Assembly: GCF_032380675.1 (NCBI RefSeq)
Contig: NZ_JAWDIX010000002.1
Coordinates: 248,001 to 312,000 of the forward strand
Length of the DNA: 64,000 nt
Direction: 5' to 3'
Source: Anaerolentibacter hominis
GTDB taxonomy: Bacteria > Bacillota > Clostridia > Lachnospirales > Lachnospiraceae
In this document: one piece after another, positions 57,629 to 64,000 of the stretch
How the letters are laid out: each line of letters starts with the position of its first letter
Numbering within the stretch: position 1 is the stretch's first letter
Program-made: the position numbers and the translations under genes
The notes under the pieces: model-generated
The model's input: the letters and a program-made list of their open reading frames with translations, nothing else
Told to the model about the DNA's origin: nothing
Database searches by the model: none

Positions 57629-59572
57629 ATGGCAGAGGAAAAATATCTGCGCCTGCTGGCCGGGAAGTATCCCACCATGGAGGCGGCTGCCAGTGAAATT
57701 GTTAATCTGAAAGCAATCTGCTGCCTTCCCAAGGGAACGGAGTATTTTTTCAGCGACATACACGGAGAATATGAGGCGTTTCTGCATTTGCTGCGCAGCG
57801 CGTCCGGTATGGTGCGTTCTAAAATCGACGATGCATTTTCCAGAACAATATCTGAGGAAGACCGGGAACAGCTCGCAAGTCTGATTTATTACCCGGAAGA
57901 TTTTCTGGCGGCGCTGAAACTGGAAGGCAAGAAGCGGGAGGACTGGAAGAAAATCACGATCTTCCGGCTGGTGGAGGTATGCAAGGAGGTTTCCGGCAAA
58001 TACACCAGAAGCCGGGTGCGCAAGCAGCTTCCGGAGGAATATGCTTATATCATTGATGAGCTGCTCCATGCGGACAATGATATTGACAAAGAACGCTATT
58101 ATGGTGAGATTGCCAGCGCGCTGGTGGAAATACAGGTTGCGGACAGCTTTATTATTGCCCTGTGCGGTGTAATCCGAAGCTTGTGCATTGACCGGCTTCA
58201 CATTATCGGTGATATTTTTGACCGTGGGCCCAGGGCTGATATTATCATGAATGAGCTTATGGCTTACAATCAGATTGATTTTCAGTGGGGCAACCACGAT
58301 ATTTCCTGGATGGGAGCGGCTTCCGGCTGCAAAGCGCTGGTGGCAAATGTGATCCGTATGGCAATCAGCTATAACAATTTTGATTTACTGGAGGATGGCT
58401 ACGGAATCAATCTGAGGGCCCTGTCTGAATTTGCGGCTAAGGTCTACCGGGATGATCCCTGCAAAGTATTTCTTCCCCATCTGCTGGATGAAAATAAATA
58501 CGACCCGGTGGACAAGCATCTGGCGGCCAAAATGCACAAGGCGATTGCGATCATCCAGTTCAAGCTGGAGGGACAGCTGATTAAGCGTCATCCGGAATAT
58601 GAGATGGAAGACAGGCGGATGCTGGAGGCCATTGACTATGGCGAGGGGACGATACAAATTGAGGGGAAAGCGTATCCGCTGAGGGACCGGCTGTTTCCAA
58701 CCGTCGATCCGGCTGACCCTACGGCCCTGACCAGGGAGGAAGAGGATCTGCTGAATGTGATCTGCGCATCATTTCGCCACAGTACTCTGCTCCATGAGCA
58801 TATGCGGTTTTTGTACTCCCACGGAAGTCTGTACAAGTGCTATAACAATAATCTTTTGTTCCACGGCTGTATTCCCATGCGGGAGGACGGCAGTTTTGAG
58901 AGTATGGAAACGGCCAGAGGCAAAGAACTGGCGGGAAGAGAATTGCTGGACTATATTAACAGGCAGGTTGTGGATGCGTATTTTCTCAAGCCGGGAACGA
59001 AGAAGAAGGAAAATGCCTGTGACTTTATGTGGTATCTGTGGTGCGGCAGAAAGTCCCCGGTCTACGGAAAGAGCAAGATGACTGCCTTTGAAGGATATTT
59101 TATAAAGCGCGGTGAGATACATAAAGAGATATTTAATCCCTACTATGAACTGAGCAAATCCAGAGACGTCTGCGAACGGATTCTGGAAGAATTCGGTTTG
59201 GGAGACCGGGAGAGAACCCATATTATCAACGGTCATGTGCCGGTGAAGGAGGGGGAAAACCCGGTGAAGGGCGGAGGAAAGCTCTTCGTCATCGACGGAG
59301 GAATTTCCAAGGCCTATCAGTCCAAGACCGGAATTGCGGGCTACACGCTGATTTTCAATTCTCATGGGCTGAATCTGGCGGAGCACAGACCCTTCGACCC
59401 CAGCAGAAGACAGGAGAATACATCCCGGGTGACCAGGGTGGAGACGATGCCCTTCCGGCTTATGATCCACGACACGGATCTGGGGGTTTTGCTGCATGAG
59501 AGAATAGAAGACTTGAAACAGCTGGTGGAATGTTACAGGACGGGACTGATACGGGAGAACAGCCAGGACTAA
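57629..59572 (+). CDS. fbp: Fructose-1,6-bisphosphatase, class III
   Basis: Gluconeogenic phosphatase hydrolysing fructose 1,6-bisphosphate. 647 residues, the usual length of the Firmicutes class III enzyme. The calcineurin-like metallophosphatase core is visible: FSDIHGEYEAF near residue 41, HIIGDIFDRGPRAD near 191, WGNHDISWMG near 212, then a long C-terminal region with INGHVPVKEG and FVIDGGISKAYQ. It sits between two PfkB kinases and a ROK kinase, so sugar phosphate entry and gluconeogenesis are clustered. Confidence 0.96.
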   Translation: MAEEKYLRLLAGKYPTMEAAASEIVNLKAICCLPKGTEYFFSDIHGEYEAFLHLLRSASGMVRSKIDDAFSRTISEEDREQLASLIYYPEDFLAALKLEGKKREDWKKITIFRLVEVCKEVSGKYTRSRVRKQLPEEYAYIIDELLHADNDIDKERYYGEIASALVEIQVADSFIIALCGVIRSLCIDRLHIIGDIFDRGPRADIIMNELMAYNQIDFQWGNHDISWMGAASGCKALVANVIRMAISYNNFDLLEDGYGINLRALSEFAAKVYRDDPCKVFLPHLLDENKYDPVDKHLAAKMHKAIAIIQFKLEGQLIKRHPEYEMEDRRMLEAIDYGEGTIQIEGKAYPLRDRLFPTVDPADPTALTREEEDLLNVICASFRHSTLLHEHMRFLYSHGSLYKCYNNNLLFHGCIPMREDGSFESMETARGKELAGRELLDYINRQVVDAYFLKPGTKKKENACDFMWYLWCGRKSPVYGKSKMTAFEGYFIKRGEIHKEIFNPYYELSKSRDVCERILEEFGLGDRERTHIINGHVPVKEGENPVKGGGKLFVIDGGISKAYQSKTGIAGYTLIFNSHGLNLAEHRPFDPSRRQENTSRVTRVETMPFRLMIHDTDLGVLLHERIEDLKQLVECYRTGLIRENSQD

Positions 59573-59573
59573 A

Positions 59574-59632
59574 GCTTCAAACTACTGATTAAGGCAGTAT
59601 CGCAGGTAAAACCTGCGATATGCAGGGGTATA
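59574..59632. repeat. Interspersed hairpin element B, copy 2
   Basis: Fills the whole fbp-ROK intergenic space. The core hairpin is TATCGCAGGT-AAA-ACCTGCGATA (59598-59620). Its reverse complement matches 21225-21283. Its end GCAGGGGTATA supplies the purine-rich stretch before the ROK start codon. Confidence 0.82.
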
Positions 59633-59635
59633 GTG

Positions 59636-60556
59636 ATGAAAAAAGGTTATTTTATTGGAATTGACATCGGCGGAACGAATTTAAGAATCGGTTTGGCGGG
59701 TCCTGACGGACGGCCATTCGGACTAAAAAAAGTGTCTTCCAGGGAACTGCTCGCCCGCCGGGATGTGGCGGAGGCGCTGGAGGACTTTATCCGTGCATAT
59801 TGTATGGAGCAGATTCCGGACGGGCAGATTCTGGCCATCGCAATGGGAATACCAGGAACCCTCAGCAGGGACGGAAGCCATGTACTGTCCTGCCCCAATA
59901 TTCACGGTTTTGATAACCGGGATCTGGGGACGGAACTGACCAGACGGCTCCAGGCTCCGGTCACACTGGCAAAGGATGTGACGATGTTACTGTACCATGA
60001 CAGACAGGTGCTTCATCTGCCGGAAGAAGGTATCGTGATCGGCATTTATTATGGAACGGGTATCGGGAACGCGATTATGCTGAATGGCAGCGTGCTGACC
60101 GGCAAGGACGGCGCGGCCGGAGAGCTGGGACATATTCCGATGTACGGGAGGAAGGAAATCTGTAACTGCGGAAATCCAGGCTGCACGGAGAATTTTGCCT
60201 CCGGCTGGCGTCTACAGCAGTTAAAAGAAAGCCTTTTTCCGGATACTCCTATGGAAGAATTGTTTGTCCGGCACGGTGAGAGCGAAGCACTTGAGGATTT
60301 TGTTGATGCGATGGGGGTCACAGCGGCTGCGGAGATTAATCTGCTGAATCCGGACGGGATTGTCCTGGGCGGCGGTATTTTAAATATGCCCGGCTTTTCC
60401 AGGGAGAAGTTTGAGAGACAATTGCATCAATATGTAAGAAAACCTTTCCCGGACCAGTCTCTGGAGCTGTTTTACAGTGAATCAGGGGATTTTAACGGGG
60501 TGGACGGTGCGATCCTGTATGCCAGACAAAGGTACAATATGCAGAATATAACCTAA
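59636..60556 (+). CDS. ROK-family sugar kinase
   Basis: 306 residues from ATG 59636 (GTG 59633 is possible; AGGGG upstream lies inside repeat element B). ATP-binding GIDIGGTNLRIGL near the N-terminus, GYYGTG-like block as IYYGTGIGNAI, ELGHIPMYG, and the ROK zinc motif CNCGNPGCTE. Phosphorylates glucose, allose, N-acetylmannosamine or a similar sugar. It follows fbp closely. A terminator follows. Confidence 0.92.
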   Translation: MKKGYFIGIDIGGTNLRIGLAGPDGRPFGLKKVSSRELLARRDVAEALEDFIRAYCMEQIPDGQILAIAMGIPGTLSRDGSHVLSCPNIHGFDNRDLGTELTRRLQAPVTLAKDVTMLLYHDRQVLHLPEEGIVIGIYYGTGIGNAIMLNGSVLTGKDGAAGELGHIPMYGRKEICNCGNPGCTENFASGWRLQQLKESLFPDTPMEELFVRHGESEALEDFVDAMGVTAAAEINLLNPDGIVLGGGILNMPGFSREKFERQLHQYVRKPFPDQSLELFYSESGDFNGVDGAILYARQRYNMQNIT

Positions 60557-60574
60557 AATATACTGATAATAGGG

Positions 60575-60616
60575 AAAAAAGAAGCGAGAATATTGACAAA
60601 TATCGCTTCTTTTTTT
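60575..60616 (+). terminator. Terminator after the ROK kinase
   Basis: AAAAAAGAAGCGA / TCGCTTCTTTTTT with an inner imperfect ATATT/AATAT extension; the T run serves as tail. Confidence 0.88.
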
Positions 60617-60673
60617 AAAATGATTCAATAAGTGTGTAATCGGGAAAGCTTGGGGGATGCAGGAGGATTACAA

Positions 60674-61324
60674 TTGAATGATATGGAAGTATCCACGTAC
60701 GAAGACAGGTTTCACGGCAGAAGAGTTGCCGCTTATACCTGCCTTTTGTACGAACAGGGGCTGAAAGACGGCATCTATGCAGGGGAGCCTGGGATGGACC
60801 GGACGCTCCTGCCGGTGCTGTTTGAGAGCGTGCTTTTACACGATATCGGCAGTGCCGGCGATGAAACGCAGATCAGGGAGAGCCCGCCGGGAGATTCGGG
60901 CTGGACGGTGAATCACTGCTGTCTGGGAGCGGAGAAAATCTTATCCGGGGTTATGGAAAAGGGAGACTCCCTGGATGAACGGGAAATTACGGTTTTAAAA
61001 CTGGCTTACGATGTGGCTGTGGATCATCACGAGCACTGGGACGGGTCAGGTTATCCATTTGGCAAATCAGGAACGGCGATATCACCTGCCGGCAGAGCCT
61101 GTGCCATCGCAGAAGCATATGACCGGCTGACGAGAGGAATAGCCGGCCATTCTAATTATGACAGGTATCCCGGCGTACCGGGACGACTTGTTTCACATGA
61201 AGAGGCATGTGAGGTAATACTGGCCGGAGCCGGAACCTTGTTTGACCCTCTTTTCGCACAATCATTTCTTAAAATAACTCCAAAGATTTTACAGATGAAT
61301 CAATCCTTTGACCTTAATAACTGA
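60674..61324 (+). CDS. HD-GYP-like phosphohydrolase domain protein
   Basis: 216 residues. TTG 60674 is taken as start because AGGAGG (60661-60666) lies 7 bases before it, while the ATG at 60683 is 16 away. HD-type metal motifs: FHGRRVAAYTCLL with the first His, LLHDIGSAG with the HD pair, NHCCLGAEKIL, and DHHEHWDGSGYPFGKSG, which matches the HD-GYP pattern with the GYP triplet. Most HD-GYP proteins degrade cyclic di-GMP; no sensor domain is attached here. Cytoplasmic. Confidence 0.85.
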   Translation: MNDMEVSTYEDRFHGRRVAAYTCLLYEQGLKDGIYAGEPGMDRTLLPVLFESVLLHDIGSAGDETQIRESPPGDSGWTVNHCCLGAEKILSGVMEKGDSLDEREITVLKLAYDVAVDHHEHWDGSGYPFGKSGTAISPAGRACAIAEAYDRLTRGIAGHSNYDRYPGVPGRLVSHEEACEVILAGAGTLFDPLFAQSFLKITPKILQMNQSFDLNN

Positions 61325-61376
61325 ACGGTAATTTTAAATGAAATATTTTTTGCTCTGTTGACTACGATCGTATATC

Positions 61377-61415
61377 AAGGAAGGCATCAGTCCGTTCCGA
61401 ACCGGTGCCTTCCTT
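61377..61415 (+). terminator. Terminator after the HD-GYP-like gene
   Basis: AAGGAAGGCA / TGCCTTCCTT (61377-61386, 61406-61415), with a weak T-poor tail. Confidence 0.65.
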
Positions 61416-61480
61416 CCTGACAAATGAATAAGGATTTTTGTTAAGGTAAATGCTATAAAAAGCAGTGACACTAAAGTGAT

Positions 61481-61571
61481 ATAAAGATTCTGTTTTGCAG
61501 AACCCGGCGATGTACCGGAGAATAATAGAATGAGAACGCCTGTATAAACATTGCCGTACAGGAATCTTTAT
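61481..61571 (+). ncRNA. Candidate structured leader of ktrB
   Basis: A perfect 10-bp stem ATAAAGATTC / GAATCTTTAT (61481-61490 with 61562-61571) encloses three small hairpins: CTG/CAG (61490-61500), CCGG/CCGG (61504-61518) and CTGTA/TACAG (61540-61561). The multi-branched shape resembles a riboswitch aptamer. The c-di-AMP (ydaO) consensus expected before potassium genes was not recognised. It lies 90 bases before ktrB; a sequence near 61454 (TATAAA) may be its -10. Confidence 0.4.
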
Positions 61572-61660
61572 GCCTTCTTAACATAAAGTCTCACTTTCTT
61601 TATTCCATCTTAACAGTTATTGAGATAGAATAGAGTGTAGGTTAGGTGGTGAGTAGAGAG

Positions 61661-63001
61661 ATGGGTAAAAAACCCCCCAGGCTTTCACAGGCGAGGGTGA
61701 TTGCACTGGGATTTTTCATTATTATCATGACAGGTACCTTGCTGCTGATGCTCCCGATTTCCAGCCGGTCCGGAGAATGGACCAACCCGCTGGATGCTTT
61801 ATTTACAGCGACAAGTGCTTCCTGCGTGACGGGACTCGTCATTGCCGATACGTTCCGTAAATGGACGCTGTTCGGCCAGTGTGTTATATTGTTTATGATT
61901 CAAGTCGGCGGTTTGGGTTTTATGACTGTCGGCGTACTTTTTTCTCTTGTGCTGCGCAGAAGGATCGGCCTGAAGGAGAGAGGGATGCTCCAGGAGAGCG
62001 TGAACACTCTTCAGATCGGCGGTGTGGTTAAGCTGGCCAAGAAAATTATTTTCGGCACCTGTATTTTTGAGGGTACTGGCGCGGTTTTGCTTGCTGCCCG
62101 ATTTATCCCGGAACTGGGCTTCGCAAGAGGGCTTTATTATGGTGTGTTCCATTCTATTTCCGCGTTCTGCAATGCGGGATTTGATCTGATGGGACGTTTT
62201 TCTCCATATTCTTCTCTGACAAGATATTACGACGACTGGATCGTCAATCTTACGATTATGGGACTGATCGTAATCGGCGGTATTGGTTTTATTGTCTGGG
62301 ACGATATCTCCAAGAACAAATTGAATATCAAGAAGTATCATCTACATACGAAGATTGTGCTGGTTACAACGGCCAGTCTGATTGTAGGAGGTGCGGTACT
62401 ATTTTACTTGTTTGAGCGCAATAACCTGATGTCCGATATGTCCGTGAGCGGGAAGGTGCTTTCTTCCCTGTTCAGCTCCGTGACGCCGAGAACGGCGGGT
62501 TTTAACACGCTGGATACGGCGGCATTGACAGACAGCAGTAAATTGCTTAGTATGATATTGATGTTCATCGGCGGCAGCCCCGGTTCAACCGCGGGCGGTA
62601 TCAAGACGACGACGATTATTGTTCTGGCTGTATTCCTGCGTTCTACTTTGAAACGAAGCTATGGCTGCAATATTTTCGGACGGCGTTTTGAGGATGAGGC
62701 AATCAAGAGGGCCAGTGCTATTTTCTGTATCAATCTGGGCCTGTCTCTGATTGCGGCGCTTGTGATAACATCCATCCAGGGGATTCCGCTGACCGACGTG
62801 CTGTTTGAGGTCTTTTCCGCGATCGGCACGGTGGGTATGTCTACCGGAATCACGAGGGATCTGACGGTGGTTTCGCAGATTGTAATCATACTTTTGATGT
62901 ATTCCGGAAGAATCGGCAGTCTGTCCTTTGCCCTGTCCTTTACCGACAGGAAAAAGGTGCCCCATATTCAGCAGCCGGAGGAGAAGATTACAGTAGGTTA
63001 A
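61661..63001 (+). CDS. ktrB: Potassium uptake channel subunit KtrB (TrkH/KtrB family)
   Basis: 446 residues, with four membrane-pore-membrane repeats. The selectivity-filter segments are SASCVTGL, SAFCNAGFD, TPRTAGFN and GTVGMSTG, each with the conserved Gly. ALGFFIIIMTGTLLLMLP starts the first helix. It forms the membrane part of a Na+-dependent K+ uptake system gated by the RCK protein KtrA encoded downstream. ATG 61661 is chosen, with AGGTGGTGAG about 9 bases upstream; GTG 61646 is possible. A structured leader precedes it. Confidence 0.94.
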   Translation: MGKKPPRLSQARVIALGFFIIIMTGTLLLMLPISSRSGEWTNPLDALFTATSASCVTGLVIADTFRKWTLFGQCVILFMIQVGGLGFMTVGVLFSLVLRRRIGLKERGMLQESVNTLQIGGVVKLAKKIIFGTCIFEGTGAVLLAARFIPELGFARGLYYGVFHSISAFCNAGFDLMGRFSPYSSLTRYYDDWIVNLTIMGLIVIGGIGFIVWDDISKNKLNIKKYHLHTKIVLVTTASLIVGGAVLFYLFERNNLMSDMSVSGKVLSSLFSSVTPRTAGFNTLDTAALTDSSKLLSMILMFIGGSPGSTAGGIKTTTIIVLAVFLRSTLKRSYGCNIFGRRFEDEAIKRASAIFCINLGLSLIAALVITSIQGIPLTDVLFEVFSAIGTVGMSTGITRDLTVVSQIVIILLMYSGRIGSLSFALSFTDRKKVPHIQQPEEKITVG

Positions 63002-63025
63002 ATAAGCGTTTGCTTCCAGATAATA

Positions 63026-63132
63026 GTTGAAAGAAATATAGGTTGAGAAGGAGAGATGCATACTGCCCGTCTTTCAACGTAATCAAAGGTACAAACCGGG
63101 CAGATTTGGCGGGAGTGTTCCTGCGAGTGCAT
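63026..63132 (+). ncRNA. Candidate pseudoknotted leader RNA, copy 2
   Basis: Same blocks as 19851-19931. GTTGAAAGA (63026-63034) pairs with TCTTTCAAC (63070-63078). CTGCCCG (63063-63069) pairs with CGGGCAG (63097-63103). ATGCA (63056-63060) pairs with TGCAT (63128-63132). GAGAAGGAG precedes the inner stems. An extra hairpin GCGGGA/TCCTGC (63109-63124) is inserted only here. It fills the ktrB-ktrA space and ends 10 bases before ktrA, so it may control ktrA. Confidence 0.62.
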
Positions 63133-63142
63133 AAGAATAGAC

Positions 63143-63793
63143 ATGAAATCAATGTTGATTATAGGCATGGGCCAGTTTGGGCACCATTTGTGCAGTAAGC
63201 TGGTATCTTTGGGAAATGAGGTTATGATTGTAGATATCCGGGAGGAAATGATCGAGGATCTTGTCCCCTATGTGACAAGTGCCAAGATTGGTGACTGTAC
63301 GAATGTGGATGTCTTGAAGAGTCTGGGTATCGGCAATTTTGATGAGATATTTGTCTGCATCGGAACGAATTTCCAGAGCAGCCTGGAGATAACAAGCCTG
63401 GTGAAAGAGCTGGGCGGCAAGCGGGTGATCAGCAAGGCAAACCGGGATATCCATGCCAAGTTCCTGCTGCGCAACGGAGCGGATGAGGTGGTTTATCCGG
63501 ACCGGGATGTGGCGGAGAAGATTGCGGTGCGATACAGCGCCAACCACGTCTATGATTATATAGAAGTGTCCGATGACTTCTCCATCTATGAGATCAGGCC
63601 GATGCCGGGCTGGATCGGTAAAAGTATCAAGGAACTGGACATCCGGGCCAAGTATCATGTGAGTGTGATGGCGACGAAGAAAGATGGGAATGTCAATGCG
63701 TTGCCGCCGGCAGAATATATTCTGCGGGAGGATGAGCATCTGATGGTGATCGGCAAAAAAGTGAATATTGACCGGCTGTTGAAATCATTTTGA
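63143..63793 (+). CDS. ktrA: Potassium uptake regulatory subunit KtrA (RCK protein)
   Basis: 216 residues: RCK_N Rossmann domain with GMGQFG near residues 8-13 and an acidic strand end (VDIREEM), then an RCK_C domain (YEIRPMPGWIGKSIKEL to EHLMVIGKK). It binds NAD(H)/ATP and probably c-di-AMP and gates KtrB. ATG 63143 has no strong AAGGAGG site (ATAAGAATAG upstream), which fits leader-dependent translation. It is separated from ktrB by 141 bases holding the pseudoknotted element. Confidence 0.94.
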   Translation: MKSMLIIGMGQFGHHLCSKLVSLGNEVMIVDIREEMIEDLVPYVTSAKIGDCTNVDVLKSLGIGNFDEIFVCIGTNFQSSLEITSLVKELGGKRVISKANRDIHAKFLLRNGADEVVYPDRDVAEKIAVRYSANHVYDYIEVSDDFSIYEIRPMPGWIGKSIKELDIRAKYHVSVMATKKDGNVNALPPAEYILREDEHLMVIGKKVNIDRLLKSF

Positions 63794-63819
63794 CAGAGGT
63801 CTGTTTCCTGGTTTATACT
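63790..63819 (+). promoter_or_regulatory. Promoter for the Gfo/Idh gene
   Basis: TTGACA (63790-63795, overlapping the ktrA stop), 18-base spacer, TATACT (63814-63819). Confidence 0.62.
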
Positions 63820-63849
63820 GAATTTAGTGCAGTATGGAAATAGAAAGAG

Positions 63850-63887
63850 AAATAACGCGGAATGCTGCTGGCATTTACGCGTTATTT
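63850..63887 (+). terminator. Hairpin between ktrA and the Gfo/Idh gene
   Basis: AAATAACGCG...CGCGTTATTT outer stem (63850-63859 with 63878-63887) and AATGC/GCATT inner stem. It is downstream of the new promoter, so it may end ktrA mRNA or act as an attenuator in the leader of the next gene. Confidence 0.6.
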
Positions 63888-63915
63888 GCTTATATAAGAA
63901 AAGGAGGGTATCAGT

Positions 63916-64000
63916 ATGAAATTAGCAATTCTGGGAGCCGGAGGGATTGCCCGCCTGATGGCTTATACCACGTCAAGGATGGAATCGGTTGAATGCTATG
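63916..64000 (+). CDS. Gfo/Idh/MocA-type oxidoreductase, N-terminal start (cut by window)
   Basis: Only 28 codons are present. MKLAILGAGGIARLMAYTTS is a typical N-terminal Rossmann NAD(P)-binding strand-loop with GAGGIA. This pattern fits Gfo/Idh/MocA sugar dehydrogenases, though other NAD-binding families cannot be excluded. AAGGAGGG precedes ATG 63916 by about 8 bases. The gene continues beyond the window. Confidence 0.65.
   Translation, partial: MKLAILGAGGIARLMAYTTSRMESVECY

Noticed and set aside
61377..61645. Cyclic di-AMP (ydaO/yuaA) riboswitch before ktrB
   Set aside because: Expected by function, but the conserved ydaO blocks could not be found; only a generic multi-branched fold is visible, so it is listed as a candidate leader.

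Overview
The window looks like chromosomal DNA from a Gram-positive, anaerobic gut-type clostridium, most likely of the Lachnospiraceae. The reasons are the gap-pgk-tpiA-gpmI-secG-rnr-smpB-ssrA gene order, strong AAGGAGG ribosome binding sites, a class III fructose-bisphosphatase, many ferredoxin-type redox enzymes and consensus TTGACA/TATAAT promoters. Genus and species cannot be fixed from the sequence alone. No rRNA, tRNA, phage, IS transposase or CRISPR array was found. The only RNA gene with a firm identity is tmRNA.

Layout. 1-8.2 kb: lower glycolysis (gap, cut by the window edge; pgk; tpiA; gpmI), then secG, rnr, smpB and ssrA, so trans-translation and RNase R sit together. 8.3-21 kb: an accessory stretch with a Fic protein, unknown anchored proteins, a TetR-controlled flavodoxin/ferredoxin and nitroreductase pair, a secreted beta-barrel protein, tag, a duplicated-domain lipoprotein plus a remnant of a related gene, an aldo/keto reductase, three GNAT acetyltransferases and a DUF3781 protein. 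21-28.5 kb: MATE and dicarboxylate transporters, then a PadR / DUF2812 / ABC exporter cluster. 28.6-40 kb: PatB-type aminotransferase, HD hydrolase, prolyl-tRNA deacylase, MFS transporter, a glutamine synthetase with an ANTAR regulator, dapF, a DUF3810 protein, dut, and a divergent GntR-SDR / enolase-superfamily locus. 40-52.5 kb: an LRR surface protein divergent from a MalT-like LuxR regulator, a class A PBP, YigZ, TcdA, RarA, an AI-2E-family transporter and a SEC-C protein. 53-64 kb: a uridine-kinase-like protein, a sigma-factor-like protein lacking its promoter-reading parts, two tandem PfkB sugar kinases, class III Fbp, a ROK kinase, an HD-GYP-like protein, KtrB/KtrA potassium uptake and the start of a Gfo/Idh oxidoreductase. 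Carbon metabolism therefore recurs at both ends.

The most unusual content is non-coding. (1) Two leaders, upstream of a GNAT gene (about 19851-19931) and of ktrA (about 63026-63132), share the same blocks and the same three pairings, which together form a pseudoknot. (2) A module of GTGAAA words separated by short hairpins occurs at about 26997-27070, 54942-55016 and, shortened, 56328-56357. Its stems differ by paired compensatory changes, and it is usually preceded by GA-rich 7-nt tandem repeats placed just after stop codons. (3) Two further small interspersed hairpin elements each occur twice. (4) Several promoters overlap clear inverted-repeat operators (TetR, PadR, GntR, and a divergent promoter pair near 54.0 kb). 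All functional statements are inferred from reading motifs; no database search was run.
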